From the NCBI GenBank assembly GCA_014529385.2, contig CM043966.1, positions 94,209,587 through 94,273,586 on the forward strand: 64,000 bases of DNA, read 5' to 3'. The notes below the pieces were generated by a model. That model was not told the DNA's origin. It did not search any database and worked only from the letters and a program-made list of their open reading frames with translations. Positions 32,764 through 45,629 of the stretch are shown one piece after another. The stretch comes from Adiantum capillus-veneris (Eukaryota > Streptophyta > Polypodiopsida > Polypodiales > Pteridaceae). The first letter of the stretch is position 1. Each line of letters begins with the position of its first letter. The translations under genes and the position numbers were made by a program.

Positions 32764-35700
32764 CGAATAGCGGCGTGGAATTGTAATGGATCATATAGGC
32801 TAGATGTAGGTGCCTTTGAAGACAGCTTTAGGGACAGAGACACAGTTTTCTACTCAGAGACACACCAGATACCGGGAGAGCTTATGCCACATGTGAAGGG
32901 GTATTTATGAAAACAGCTAGTCGACCAGACAAGAGATCTCTGTGAGGTAGCCAGGGTTCAGGAGTAGCAGTCTTATTTAAAGAGGAGCTGAAACCACTAC
33001 TACAGATTATCAGGAAATATGAACAAGCAAGGTATATGTGGGTGAGAATGAGCGCCGAGACAGGTAGATTTCTATATATCGCTATATGCTACTTCCCTCC
33101 AAGTACATCAGTCTACTCCTCACCTAAAGGACAGTCCCCTTTCTCCATATTGAATAACGACATATGGGAGTTCTCTAGAGATGGAGACATCGTTCTCTTA
33201 GGAGACTTTAATGCCAGAACGGCCAACTCTCAAGCAGTATTCTATGATACTTCTGAGGAAATGCTCAGAGAAGTGGATTTATCACAGGAGGGGCTTACTA
33301 GAAACTCATAGGATAAAGAACACAATGAATATGGGAGACATCTCATGGAAATGGTAACTACACATGGTTTGGCCATACTTAATGGTCTAGAGAATTTCCC
33401 TTTATCTGGGGGGTTCACATGCTTCCCGCACAGGCATGGGGCCAGTACAGTGGATTATGTCATGACTTCACCAAGCTTTATTTCTAGTATCGAGGACTTT
33501 AAGGTGGGACCCAGACCGGTTGGGATTGCAGTGGATCATGCTCTCTTGACCTTATCAATCTCCTTCCAATACAATGCCTCTCAAGTACAAAGGAAGAAGA
33601 CACACACAAGATATACTTTCACGCCAGAGATCGATTTAGTCTATGTGGAAAAGATCTATAATAGGATGTGGTCAGCCGAGCCAGTATATACTGTAGAGGA
33701 GATTACTTCTCAGCTAACAGAGATACTACATGGAGCAGCACAAGAGGCATACCCACATACTCAACCTGACCAGAAGAGAGGATCTGGGAACATGCCTCAA
33801 AACAGTTGGTACGACGAGGAATGCAGAGCGACGAGAACCCAGGTCCAGAAAGAGCTTACACTTGGGATCATCACATATAAGCAGTCTCGGATTGCTCTTC
33901 GGCGTATAGTACGTCTCAAGAAAAGGGCATTTTTAGCCAAACTGGAGAAGGATTTATATAAGCTCTTCTTGAGTGAGGACTCACATGAGGCCTGGCATTT
34001 ATTTCACGAGCACTCATCGCCTCCGACAATTACTTCTCCTGAGATTTGGGGTCAATATGTAACATCATTATATACGGTATCTAGACAGCCTCCATTACCA
34101 GATCCGCTAGAGCCATGCCCTGCTACTAGTACTTTCTTTACTACGGAAATGGTGGAAAAAGCCATTGATAAGATGAAGACAAGAAGAGCATATGATCATG
34201 AGGGTCTAGTAGGAGAACATCTGATCCATGCAAGGGATCTACTTCAGAAGTCCTTGCTCGTCTGTTTAATCGGGTCATGTGTGAAGGATTACCTGAATCT
34301 TGAAAATTATCTACTATCGTACCTATTTTCAAGTCAGGGGATCCTATGATAACCGGAAACTACCATACCATTATGGTGGGACACACATTGACCTGACTGT
34401 ACGCATCCATTCTGGAACAAAAATTGAGTAGATGGGCAGAGAATGAGGGCATAAGGGCAACATGACAAGCTGGATTCAGGAGGGGTTATTCCACTTTAGA
34501 TCATATTCTTACGCTCAGAACCATTATTGAGGAAGGAAGAGCAAGCGGGAGAAGGATGTATTGTTGCTTTGTGGATTTTCGAAAAGCTTTTGATACAGTA
34601 CCAAGGGCCAGATTGATGCACAAAATGCAAGAGTTAGGGGTCCCCAAAGAGATTATCTGGGGGATCATGGCCTTATACGGGTCAGTAACTGGCTATGTAC
34701 GTACTCCAGAAGGGGATTCCGACATTGTTCATTCCACCGTTGGAGTAAAGCAGGGATGCCCACTGTCCCCTACTTTATTTGGTATGTATATAGATGAGGT
34801 ATCAGATTACATTGATAGAGAGGGTGACAGAGGTGCTCAACTTGCAAGGTCATGGATCCCTTTGTTGTTATATGCAGATTATATTGTATTGATAGCAGAA
34901 TCACCAGATGGAATGCAGAGGCAGTTAGATGCATTACATAAATTCGCGGAGGATAGCGGACTATCGGTAAATTTGGGTAAAACCAAAGTTATGGTGTTTA
35001 ACACCACACCGCAGTGGGTTAGGAGATCGGCACCTACATTTGCATATGGCCAGGATACATTAGAGTACACAGATGCATACACATACCTTGGTGTGGTATT
35101 TACAGGACCGAAGTTTACTCTTAAGAAAGCAACGGATGCTAGATTGTCCAGAGCCTCTGCGGCCTTGGGAGGGTTGGAGAGGATGTGTTCACAAGTGCAG
35201 TTTTCAGGAACCACGAACAAAACTTTGGCTCTTTTGATACTGTGGTGGCTTCGGCTATGCTTTATGGGGTCTAGATTTGGGGACCATCTGTGGATCAGGA
35301 TAATTGGAAGTCAATGGAGAGACCTTTGGTATGTATGATTTCCCGAATGATTAGAGCCAAGGCCTCCGTACCACACGCGATTACCCGAGCGGAACTAGCT
35401 GCCCCTCCGATAGAAATTGAAGCTCTTACCAGATCAGTGTCCTTTATACATGGTTTATGGGATAGAAATAATTGTCGATATACTAGATTGGCCCTCGAAT
35501 CCTCTCGACAATTAGCAATGAAAGGAGATATGTCATGCTGGTATGCGCAACTGTCCTCCTGGTTTCAGAGACACGGGTTCAGTATGGAAAGATTACGCTC
35601 CTTCCAATACTCTCTTGAGGCTCCATCACTGGCAATCACACGAACGGAGATTAATAAAATCATCCGCCAGGATCTTATACAGTTGGACACTAAGAGGACA

Positions 35701-36138
35701 TGGGTAGACACACAAGAATTGGGCAGGAAGATGGCCGACTACAAAGAAAACTTCCTACAGCTATCTGAAGATGGTTTTGTGATTCGCCGGAGCTACATGG
35801 ATACCCACCTGTCTCATGGTTTGAGATGTGTTATTGGTCAGATTCGTACATCCTCACACCAGCTGGAAATTGAATTTGGCAGATTTAGGGGAATCCCACC
35901 TGAGAGCAGAATTTGCAAGTTATGCGGAATGGAGCCGGAGACAGAATTACACTACATATGCGATTGCACCGTATACTATGAGATACGTGGGCGTTTCTAT
36001 TGCCTATTCAAAGAAGGCTTTGGACCTCTAGATAGAGTCATGGAATACCAAGATCAAAGGTGCTTAGGCCTGTACCTACTGGAACTACATCGGCACATGG
36101 ATAATCTAATGAGAAGACAAAGAGCACTACAGCCTTAG
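32737..36138 (+). pseudogene. LINE E ORF2 with YADD changed to YADY
   Basis: The endonuclease has AAWNCNGS, SETHQ and GDFNART (~33210), and a long open stretch 33345-34349 covers its end and the linker. RT motif A FVDFRKAFD (~34567) and GVKQGCPLSPTLF are intact, but the catalytic box near 34869 reads YADY, losing one metal-binding Asp. A shift near 35190 follows. The last part is open (35290-36138) and ends with the zinc knuckle CKLCGMEPETELHYICDC. Stops at 32908 and 33309 and a shift near 34270 complete its inactivation. Confidence 0.88.
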
Positions 36139-36531
36139 AGGCAGATCACAGATTTCTTCGGATCGAGAGAAGCAGGAATGGAAGGAGAAGCAAGAGGCCA
36201 ACAGCGAGCAGAAAGGAGTACCCACATTCATACCAAAGGCACCCTCATTGACAGGGCGATTGAGCTTAGGAAATCGAGCCAACCACGACCGAGATGCAGA
36301 AGCACACTTCACCGGAGGAGACTACAACAAAGGATTAGAAGCATTCTAGCCAGACACCCAGAATGCTCCTACGAAGTTTATCTAATACTTTGTTTTTAGT
36401 TTTTCGCATTTATTTTCACACTCACACTTTTCAGACATTGTAACAGATTCACCACTTTTGTATCAGTTTGGTCTCATAGGTCACTTTGGCCTTTTGAAGA
36501 CGTTAATATAACATTTCATTTCATTTCATTT

Positions 36532-36831
36532 TCTCTCTGTGTGTCTCTCTCTCTCAATTTTGGACAACAAGGTATATTTGAGTCAAAGTAGATATTTTCA
36601 AGATGCAGTTGCCATTTCCACATACTATCTTCCTCCATGTCATCCAAAGTTATTTGGCTTGTGCACTTCTTAATTTAGCTTGAAGTTAGACCTTCCTTCC
36701 ATAGCTCTTTCTTTGGTGCAAAGTCTCGATTTGTATGTGTCTACGGAGGCTTCAAATTCACTAAGCATATTTTGATTGAAATCGCTCTAGTGTTTGTATC
36801 GAGTACGACGTACATTGAGTGCCACTAACTC
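36532..36831 (+). repeat. Terminal TC tract and flanking repeat unit (3' side of LINE E)
   Basis: A short TC/TGTG tract to 36555 and then the repeat unit described for 31019-31278 (to ~36740). No gene is seen. Confidence 0.6.
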
Positions 36832-36959
36832 ATGTGGGCTTTTTTAAAGATCAACATTGAGAAGAATAGTCTTTTCTTTGGTAAACCAAGGAAATACCAT
36901 GAATATGTTGCTTTTAAATTCCAAATGGTCACAAAATGGGAGCTCATGCACAAAGATAG

Positions 36960-38051
36960 ATGCTTTCCTCCTCACGTAGAGAACCTGTTTTTCAAACTAA
37001 TGAAAATAATGACGCAAAAGTTCTTGGATCTATTTGGGTGCAATTATGCAAAGGAGCAATAAAAACAACAAATTTAAGTGCTCAACAAGGGGTAAACAAC
37101 ACAAACATTGAAAAATTGTTAAATTCACAAATGGGCTACTTCGAGCACCTGCGAACATCGCCAGACTACAAGGTAAAGATGAAAAAAAATGTCTTCGACA
37201 TGATACGTCAGCTTGGGTCACCGACATTTTTCATCACATTTTGCTCTGTTGAATGTCGATGGTCACCCCTTGTAGATACATTAAAGACCATATTAGGAAT
37301 GAGTAGGCAGACAAATGAAACAGAAGCTTCATTTCTTAGACGCATCGTGCGAGCAGACCTGATCACCACAGCTCGATATATTGTGCACCGGTTCCTTGCA
37401 ATGAAGAGCTTGCCCATGGTTGTGCTCAAGCGACACCCAAAAGACGCAAATATAAACAACTTCAGCCCCATTATAGCAAACTTATGGGATGCCAACACAA
37501 ACATTCAATTTGTCCTCAATGCACATGGAGCAGCCAGTTACTATACCTCATACATGACAAGGTTCGATAAAACACTCATAGAAGCAATCAAAACACAGCT
37601 AGATGATTGTGTCAAAAGCAATGTTGAAACAGTGGAAAGGCTGCGAAAATTGGGGAATACCATTCTCAATACTCAAGAGATTAGTGCTCAACAAGCAATA
37701 TATATTGCCCTCTCTCTCCCTCTATATAGCTCCACACGTGAGTGCACTTTCATCAACACCAATGCCCCCACTAACTGTGCTTTGCTGCTTAAAATGAAAT
37801 TCATGCTACAACAACTTGACCCCTCGAGAACTAACATATTCTTCGAAACAATGGTGGACAAGTATGCTCAGAGGCCAATGACATTCCACAATGTTTGCTT
37901 AGCTGACTTCGTTGCAAACTTCAGAAACATGAGAATCACTTACAAGCAATCAAAGAGAGCCAAAATCATTCGTTACATTCATTACAATGCTGTCAAAGAC
38001 CCAAACAATTTCTATAGAGAACAATGCTTGCTACTCTACCCTTGGAATTAA
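36960..38051 (+). CDS. Helitron-type Rep/helicase N-terminal protein (Helitron_like_N family), internally deleted
   Basis: A 363-residue open frame. MIRQLGSPTFFITFCSVECRW (~82-101) is the first conserved block of Helitron_like_N. VVLKRHPKDANINNFSPIIANLW, NIQFVLNAHGAASYYTSYMTRF (~190-207, the tyrosine block) and ISAQQAIYIALSLPLYSSTRE follow in family order, then VDKYAQRP and LADFVANF. The family usually has a long segment with an H-x-H metal site between the first two blocks. Here they are nearly adjacent, so the HUH nuclease motif is missing. The PIF1 helicase part is also absent downstream. It is probably an inactive fragment of a rolling-circle transposon despite its open frame. A frame at 36832-37062 may be upstream remnant. 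Confidence 0.72.
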   Translation: MLSSSRREPVFQTNENNDAKVLGSIWVQLCKGAIKTTNLSAQQGVNNTNIEKLLNSQMGYFEHLRTSPDYKVKMKKNVFDMIRQLGSPTFFITFCSVECRWSPLVDTLKTILGMSRQTNETEASFLRRIVRADLITTARYIVHRFLAMKSLPMVVLKRHPKDANINNFSPIIANLWDANTNIQFVLNAHGAASYYTSYMTRFDKTLIEAIKTQLDDCVKSNVETVERLRKLGNTILNTQEISAQQAIYIALSLPLYSSTRECTFINTNAPTNCALLLKMKFMLQQLDPSRTNIFFETMVDKYAQRPMTFHNVCLADFVANFRNMRITYKQSKRAKIIRYIHYNAVKDPNNFYREQCLLLYPWN

Positions 38052-38285
38052 AATGAAGACCAACTCAATACCTTCCAATTTTGCCATTGTGCAGGCCACT
38101 GTGAGAACTCACCTTGTTTTTATGTCAAATTTATACTAGTAGTTTATTTTTTTAGGCTAACATCTTGAACCTTTCAGTCCATTGGAGTGCTCCTGTCCTC
38201 TCTTGCAGTAGCCAAAAAAATTACTTTTGCTACACCATGTCATCATGTTAGCTCCTCTCCCGCTCTCATCTTGTGAAGGAATAGG

Positions 38286-38352
<67 letters not shown>

Positions 38353-39288
38353 GCGCGCATGTGTGTGCATGTTTAGCAATCCTTTGAAAAAAAAACTATT
38401 GCCTGGAAACTAAGAAAATTTTGGACTTAAATATAGTGCATCTAAAGGTTTTTATACCAAATTTTGTAAGCTATCTCACCTATTTATGTTCATTTCAGAC
38501 ATAAATCTCAAAATTTGGTAGTACAATTTGCATGGTTTTTCTTCTCAGAAGAATGGATTATGTGCAAAACAAGAATCTTTTGTTTCAGATAAACACCCCC
38601 TTTAAAAAGGCCCTTTCTCTACGCTAGGAAAATAGGCTACGTGCTCATTATCACAATTCGATGCAATTAGAGTTTCTTTTTGTTGGGCAAATTTTTCCAT
38701 TTTTTAAGGGTAAAAATACAGATTGCCTTCGAAGTATGCTTAAATACCAAAGAAAATGCGAAATCTCTAAATCTTGATGTGCTGTTCAAAAATCAACCTT
38801 GGTTGCAATGCATGTGGTCATATTTTTGTATGATAAAAATCCCTGGACCATTTATAAATCCGTCAACGTAGGCGGGTGCAATAGTCTCATGTTGGCTTGA
38901 GATTTTTTAGTTTTTTGAGGCCAAGCTTCTACTTCTTTGCCTTTTCCTCTAGTCACTTTGTATACTGCTCGTTTGTTTGAGTTTTTAAACTGGAGTATAT
39001 TATAGCCAATAATAACTTTACAATGGAGCTATCTTTTGGCTTTTAGACTGGCCATTGAATATTTTGAAAAACACTTAATGAAAATCATAATATTGCTATA
39101 AAAGAGAATGAAGTCTTGTATTAATCACACTTCTCCATTTAATAAAGAGATTGTAGTACCAATTATACTCTTGGCAAGGTTTTCGATTCATAGATTTATG
39201 TTGGTGGTTTTGGCTCTATATAGCTTTGGAAGTCCCATATTTCTTGCAACAAAACGAAAGTTATGCATTTGCACGAACAAATGAGTTT

Positions 39289-39290
<2 letters not shown>
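38052..39290. other. No supported gene
   Basis: AT-rich DNA with one (CT)n tract at 38287-38348. No helicase motif or clear Helitron CTRR terminus with hairpin could be established by eye. Confidence 0.5.
38287..38348. repeat. (CT)n microsatellite
   Basis: About 31 CT units without an adjacent LINE: an unoccupied pyrimidine tract. Confidence 0.95.
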
Positions 39291-39334
<44 letters not shown>

Positions 39335-39507
39335 AATAAAATAAAATGTTATATTAACATCTTCAAAAGGCCAAAATGACCTATGAGACCAAAAAGTTAC
39401 AATTGGTGAATCTGATACCATGTCTGAGTATGGAAAGTACAAAGAACTAACACGAAAACTAAAGCACTAAGGGAATGAATCTGAAGCTGATTCGGAATTG
39501 AGACGAG

Positions 39508-39545
<38 letters not shown>

Positions 39546-40257
39546 GGTGGGTTCAAATGAAATCTCTCGTCGATCGTTGTCAAATCTCATCAACTTCCTC
39601 CATGGTCAGTACTCTGGTTGGGCGTCTTGCATGTCAAGCTAGACTGATCCGTATCTTCTATTGTAGCATTCGTAGATGGTGGAGACCCCTCGAGGTCATG
39701 GCCGTTTGGATCTACCTAGCTCAATGGCTCGCTCAATCAACGTACCTCTAGTGTGGGTGAGCTTTGAGATTTGCTGTGATGACTGCTCCTTTGGCTCTCC
39801 CCTGGCTGGTGTAAATAAATCTGTGATTCGTCTCTGAGATTGTCTCTCCCATGATGTCCTCAGCAAGCTCTCCCTAAGTCTGCGCAGCTCTAGCAGGAAC
39901 AATTCGAGACTCGTATCTCATGACTCTAGAAAATGGTCTGAAACCCCCTTTAAACAGACAACAAGCTCTCCCTAAGTCTGCGCAGCTCTACCAGGAACAA
40001 TCCCATACATCTCTGATCCTGGCCATACGTAAATGTGGGTGTTGACCTCCTAACCCATTGTGGTGTGGTGTTAAACACCATAACCTTGGTTTTCCCAAGG
40101 TTGACAGACAATCCACTGTCACAAGCAAATGTATGGAAAGCATCTAAATAACGCCATGTCCTCTGGAGAGTCAAAAATCAACACAATATCATCAGCATAT
40201 AGCAACAGCGGGATCCATGTCCTTGCTAGCTGAGCCCCTCTGTCTCCCTGACATTCT
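39291..40257 (-). mobile_element. LINE F: minus-strand 5'-truncated, rearranged copy
   Basis: (GA)n at 39291-39330 is the 3' microsatellite seen from the other strand. Then come the reversed 3' end (TGACCTATGAGACC at 39377-39390) and the D-type UTR with a G run (39511-39543). ORF2 pieces: the end of ORF2 (LFLLELRRLRESL, ~39870-39905), part of the zinc region, a second copy of that end (39958-40000), then directly RT thumb sequence (LGKTKVMVFNTTPQWVRR) and YADD region up to ~40257. The order shows an internal deletion and a ~44-bp duplication. Confidence 0.85.
39511..39543. repeat. Poly-G run (LINE F 3' UTR, antisense)
   Basis: 33 consecutive G. It is the counterpart of the C run in LINE D. 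Confidence 0.9.
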
Positions 40258-43200
40258 ACAGTCTAAAAACTCATGTTGTGTGGTTTTGTGATGCATATTG
40301 TGTTGCAAAGGCTTTAGAATCTTGCAAAACATTAAATTGTCTTCACAACAAGGACTGAAACCTACAAGAGCAATCTGAGTACCTATAGAGAACAAGAGAG
40401 AAAAATGGAAGCCAATAATCATGTTTATTTGGCTATGGAAAAAACCTCTTCTCGGCTTTACAAAGCCTAGATTTGTTTCTATCATAGTAGCTAACAAAGA
40501 ACAAAATAGTAGTAGCAACGACAAGAGGCAAGAGAAACTCGCTAATTCATTATTGATTGAAATATTGAGAATAAACCATGTGTGTCTGTGTGTGGGTGTG
40601 CGTGTGTGCATGCACGCATAGTAGCTAAAGAGGAGAAAACCAGAAGAAGTGGTGGGGCATTTGTTCTAATAATGGTAATGTGTTAATCTTGAAAAGAGCA
40701 TTTTTACGTATGTTCGTTGTGTGTGTGTGTGTGTGTGACGTGCGCGCAATAGCTAAAGAGGAGAAAACAAGAAGTGGTGGGACATTTGTTCTGACAATGG
40801 TAATGTGTTACCTTGAAAAGAGCATTTTACCTATTTTTGTTGAGCACCACTTGTTTTTGTAAATTTTTCCGTTGACATGAGGATCACTTTTACATTGATT
40901 AAGCTGAAACCCATCTCATCCTCTTATCCTCTTATACTTGAGAGACATAGTCTTACAAGGTGTTCATCATGCATAAACATTGATAATTGGAAGCATCATG
41001 AAGAAAAAAAATGTAGTCTTCTTTTCTCATAAAACTTTTGGGCATATCAAAGTATTGTGTGCAATGCAATCAATGGACTTTTGTATACTCATTTATGACG
41101 AGTGACATTAAACACTATTGAAGACAATGTTAAAAAAACACCACTCGGCTAAGTATCAATCACATCTTGCAATTACAAAAGGTGTCCACTACCATGATAT
41201 TTCATATATGAGAGCAAGAATACTCATCTTTCAATGGTTTGTATCTACAATTATCAATGAGAATCATATTGCTTGCATCATAACTTGGGTGATTTGCCCA
41301 TACAGTTAATAGTTTTGAAAAAGTGATTTTTTGCCCTCATCCTCAGAGGGGAATGACCCCACAGCTTTGTGGCTTAGACTGATGAGCACTTCCTCTGCAT
41401 CAAGACTCATTGCACAATCTTTGTGGTTGTTGACATACATGATTTGCGGTTTATATTCATCCGACATGTCTCAATTCATCTTTGGTGGATTTAGGTAGCT
41501 CTTGAAGAGTACGCGATTGACATAAATCGGTCTCTTCCCTTGAACGACAATATCTTACGGTATCTTTGTGGTTGGCAATTCAAGGAGTAATTTCTACAAA
41601 CCAAAAGCAGCAATGAGTGGATGAAGACACAGATAGTGAAAGGCCAAACATGCATCAGAAAGAGACCCAACTCACAAGAGAAATCTCACACAATCCCAAA
41701 TTTGATTCTAACAAAGTTCCATCTTGGTACTAAAAAGTAGAAAAGTTGAACCAAACTAACACCACGACTCTATTATAAAACCTAAAGCAGCTTTGGTACG
41801 AAAATTAAATTTATAGTCAAGGATATTACGAGCACTCAAGGCAATATGGAAATCATGAGAGTACCAAATTTGAAGGCACCTACTCATGATAATCAAATCA
41901 ATCTTCAATCCACCTTCACTATGATCAAATCCAAATAAAAAGCATTCAGAAATCCAAATAAGCATTTCCTTCCACATATTTTGTGGCTACAATAAATGTT
42001 CCTCGATTGTTACAAAAACCAAACTAATTGCCAGTGGGTGTAATGTGTGCTTTGCCTAAAGGGGAAAATTTTTTGCTACAAGAATGAGGCTTCAAACCCC
42101 AACCATGGAGGCATTTATTTCCTTTGACTAAATAGTTCTCCAACAAGTTGTGATCACTTGGATATTTTACCATTGCACCAATCCTCTCCTTGCGCATCTT
42201 GCTTTGCAGCTTCTTCAAGATTAGACTCTTTTCTATCAAGTTTTCCCTTGGTTGTCCCTTTATCACTAGCTCGCTAAGTAGTCTCCTCACAACCCTATGC
42301 CCCCAGAGCATCATCCACCATCTTGTTGCCGAAATCCGCTGCCTTGACTCCTTGGCATCTTCCCCCCCTTCTGGCCATCAACAAGCCCTCCCCCACTTTT
42401 GGTATTAACAAAACTTCACTCCCCCTCATTGGAGTCAAAAACATCTAGTAGCACAGAATGAATCGTCAAGGCTTTCTAAGCTTTCTATGGAATGTCTTTG
42501 TTGATGTCAATACTACCAACTCCCATGTTGTCTTCACCCATCGCATGCAACTCTCCATGTCTGATCTCCCCTAGCTCTTCCCCATTTTTCCCCCATCGAG
42601 CCCCACCATACATCACTTTCTCTCCATAGTGCTAGAATTTAGCTCCTGTAGGACATTGTGCATCGCCTTCATTGCGTAATCTACACATAAAAACACCTTC
42701 GTGGCTAAGAGTTCCAACTTAATCTTCACATTATCGTGCTTGTAGATCAATGCTTTTTCTACATGAGGTAATTTAGTTTCACACCCCTCTTTGACACACC
42801 TTATTGGTATGCAAAAGTGCATTGAAGCAGAGGGGATGGTATTGATGTCAAAACTCAAGCATGAAGATAACCACAACATCCACAGCTTCCAAAAACTCCC
42901 CATAGATAGCACAAGTTCCAAAGACATGGATGGTCCTATCGTGGTCCAAAATATGTGGCCTAGGGAAGAGGGAAAATCTCTTTCCCTTCTTCACGCCAAG
43001 GATCACTTGGTTGACATAATCGATGTGGACTTGACCTTCCTTGCAAGTGGTCTCTAGCTTTTTATACATAAGCTGTCAAGTGAAAAATATAAAGAGGATT
43101 AAATTGACAAGAACGTAACTTCTTGAAAGCCAAGACTATAGAAAATTGTCCAAAAGCAGTACCAAAACTACCAAACATTATCCAAGAAAGACCAAAAAGC

Positions 43201-45629
43201 ACCAAATACCAAAGAATCCCAACTCAGAAAAAGAGCTTTCATTAAGTACCAACACGGACCAAAACTACCAAAACATATTAAGCAAGGTATGATGCTACCT
43301 AGTTACAACAAGTACCAAACTTACTTGTGTGTTTTAGTAAGCACCAAAGTTTCTTGCTACCAAAAATTGAGGCTAGCAAAGTACCTATACTAGAAGGTAC
43401 TACCAAACCCATAGAATTCCATCAAACCACAAGTTACTTGTTGTGAGCAACATGGGATAGTCAAGAATGGTAAGGGCTTTTTAATTGATAACATCATGAT
43501 TATGCAAGTCGAATTTCTAAGAGAAACCTAGTCCAAGAGTGTATTGGAGAAAACAGATCTACTCCTTTGCTTTTAAAAGAACGGTTTCAATATTATTTGA
43601 AAGGCTAATGGAAAAAACATGTAAGATAAACTAATGAACAACTTGAATGTTTTTCACATCGTGGTTCTAATTAAAAAACAAAAGAAAACCTGGTGTGAGT
43701 ACATCGTTGAAAGTTGGAGGATGAGGCCACGATGACAACATTCTATGGATGGGTGGATCCAATCAGTCGTGTAGCTTTCCAAAGATAATTTTTTTTTTCT
43801 TTTTGTTGGCTTAGCTAGTGTTATGCCTTAGGGACTAGTGAAACTTGATGGTTGTGCCTCTGAAAACTATAAGATAAAACTCATCAAGGTTAGCTATCTT
43901 GGAGTATACACTCTTCACGTTAACTTCTATTTAGATGTGTGACATTGTAGGCTATAGAGGATTTCAATCGTTGATGACTCTTGCTTGATGCAATGTTGAG
44001 ACTCACAAATCTATGGTGTTTGTGTAGAGTTTTAGGGCATGGAAACACTTGCACAACTATTGAGCTAATCAATGCAACAAGAATGGTTAACTCTATGAGG
44101 TGACCTTGGCCAATGGAGGAGCTAAGCCTCGAGATTGGTAATCTCCTCACCTCAATCAACTCAATGAAACACGCTAATGATTCAAACGCACAACATTGCT
44201 AATCCTTTCATGCCATACAATAATCACATTTGCACACATGTAGATCTATCAAACTAACCTTGCTTCAATCAAACTATGCATGTACACAAACTAAAAAGAG
44301 AGCAATCACACAAGATAATCAAGGTATCAAAGACCATCAATAGAGAGTAAGAGAGACATAGTGAAAGAGAACTAAGAGCATTGATTGGTATTAATCAAGT
44401 TACATGAGCATGAAGAATCTCAATGACCCCATAGCCATACACCACATGAACTCTCACTAAATGTACTCTCAACAAATGAGGTTGAGAACCCTAATTTCAT
44501 TTATACACTGCCTTATATACCTAAGGTTAAAATGTCTAGTGTCCAGGACCCCGAGGTCTTTAGAGATCCACACTTACTATGGCTGCTACCTAGCCATACG
44601 TGCATGTTACCTTTGTAGTAGTACTCCTGTTCCAAACTAGATTGAGAAGTTATCCATCCCATGTGCTTGTCTTTCTTTGATGATCTTCTATCTTCAATCC
44701 ACACTAGATCACCGACTTTTATTAGATTGCTTATGAAAATCACTTTTTTGACTTTTTCCTGCTTTAATGAGCATGACAAAGAATACTTGCCATGCTATAC
44801 CTTTGTTTTCCTATTTTGCTCCATTGAGTATCTTTTGTTTGGGTCACCCAATGACTGAGACACTGGGAAATTTGAATTGAGGGAAATGATCCACTAGGAT
44901 TCTTTGATGTAGAGGCATATGATGTCACATTTTCCATGATTGGCATTGGAAGGTCCACGTTAGCTTTTCCTTTGTCCATGATTGTAAGATTTTTTGGCAA
45001 TTCCTTGGCACAGGTAACTTTGAATCTAGCATTAGCGGTACCTATAACAATTGCTTACTACCACTAGGAAAGGAAAATAATAGCATTGTATCTCCTATAT
45101 TCTGACAACCAAAAATGACATCTACAACCATTTTCAATTGACTTACAGCCTTACATACGATTTTTTTGTTGTCTTTTCTCTCTTTGAGTAATCTCCAATA
45201 GTCTTTGGGTGTTATGCAAAGCCATATTATAGTTTTCTTCAGCACTTGCTCCATTTTCATTAATGAGTACTACAAAAATCCTTGTGGGTGGCTCCATTAA
45301 AGATACCTGCTCTTGATCTAGCGGGGACTCTATGGAAGGTGGCTCACAAATTTGTGTTGCGATGGGACTTCTATCTATTGAATCATTTAACAATGATGAA
45401 GATACCTTCTTTCTTAAATTTAAAGATCTACATGGTTTTCTATAGCCTTGATTCCTTAACTTTTTGTCTTGATGGAAGTTCCTTCTCAGTAGCTTTTGTG
45501 GTTATTAACTTCTATGTGTAGACAACATTTGCTTTTACCTGATCTGCTTCAAGCTTATCTAGAGTTTGTGGGGTGGAGCTAAAACATCCACAATAGACTC
45601 TACCTTTGTATCAATCTCCACGTGTTTTT
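40258..45629. other. Intergenic DNA without a convincing gene
   Basis: Short frames on both strands lack family features. Landmarks: a tandem duplication with GT tracts (40580-40840), an ACCAAA-rich patch (43140-43440), and minus-strand coding-like pieces around 42024-42927 and 44500-45393 (for example PPTRIFVVLINENGASAEEN) that are broken by stops and not recognised. The latter may be old transposon remnants beside the Copia element. Confidence 0.5.
40580..40840. repeat. Tandem duplication with (GT)n
   Basis: Two ~125-bp units each contain a GT-rich tract, TAGCTAAAGAGGAGAAAAC, GAAGTGGTGGGRCATTTGTTC and TGGTAATGTGTTA. Small indels separate them. Confidence 0.85.

Larger units (their letters stand above)
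31279..36531 (+). mobile_element. LINE E: decayed full-length copy
   Basis: (TC)n at 31279-31319, then a 5' leader with six or so CCTACGCGAG-like units (31330-31440), ORF1, in-frame TGA, ORF2, and the family 3' end (GGTCTCATAGGTCAC at 36470-36484, hairpin GGTCACTTTGGCC, TTTCA units, short TC tract). It is the best-preserved of the C/D/E group apart from LINE B, but has several stops and a mutated RT catalytic box. It sits between the RPA1-like remnant and the Helitron-type ORF. Confidence 0.9.

Noticed and set aside
42190-42408. Plus-strand ORF near 42.2 kb
   Set aside because: The minus strand of the same stretch looks more coding-like, and neither can be assigned.
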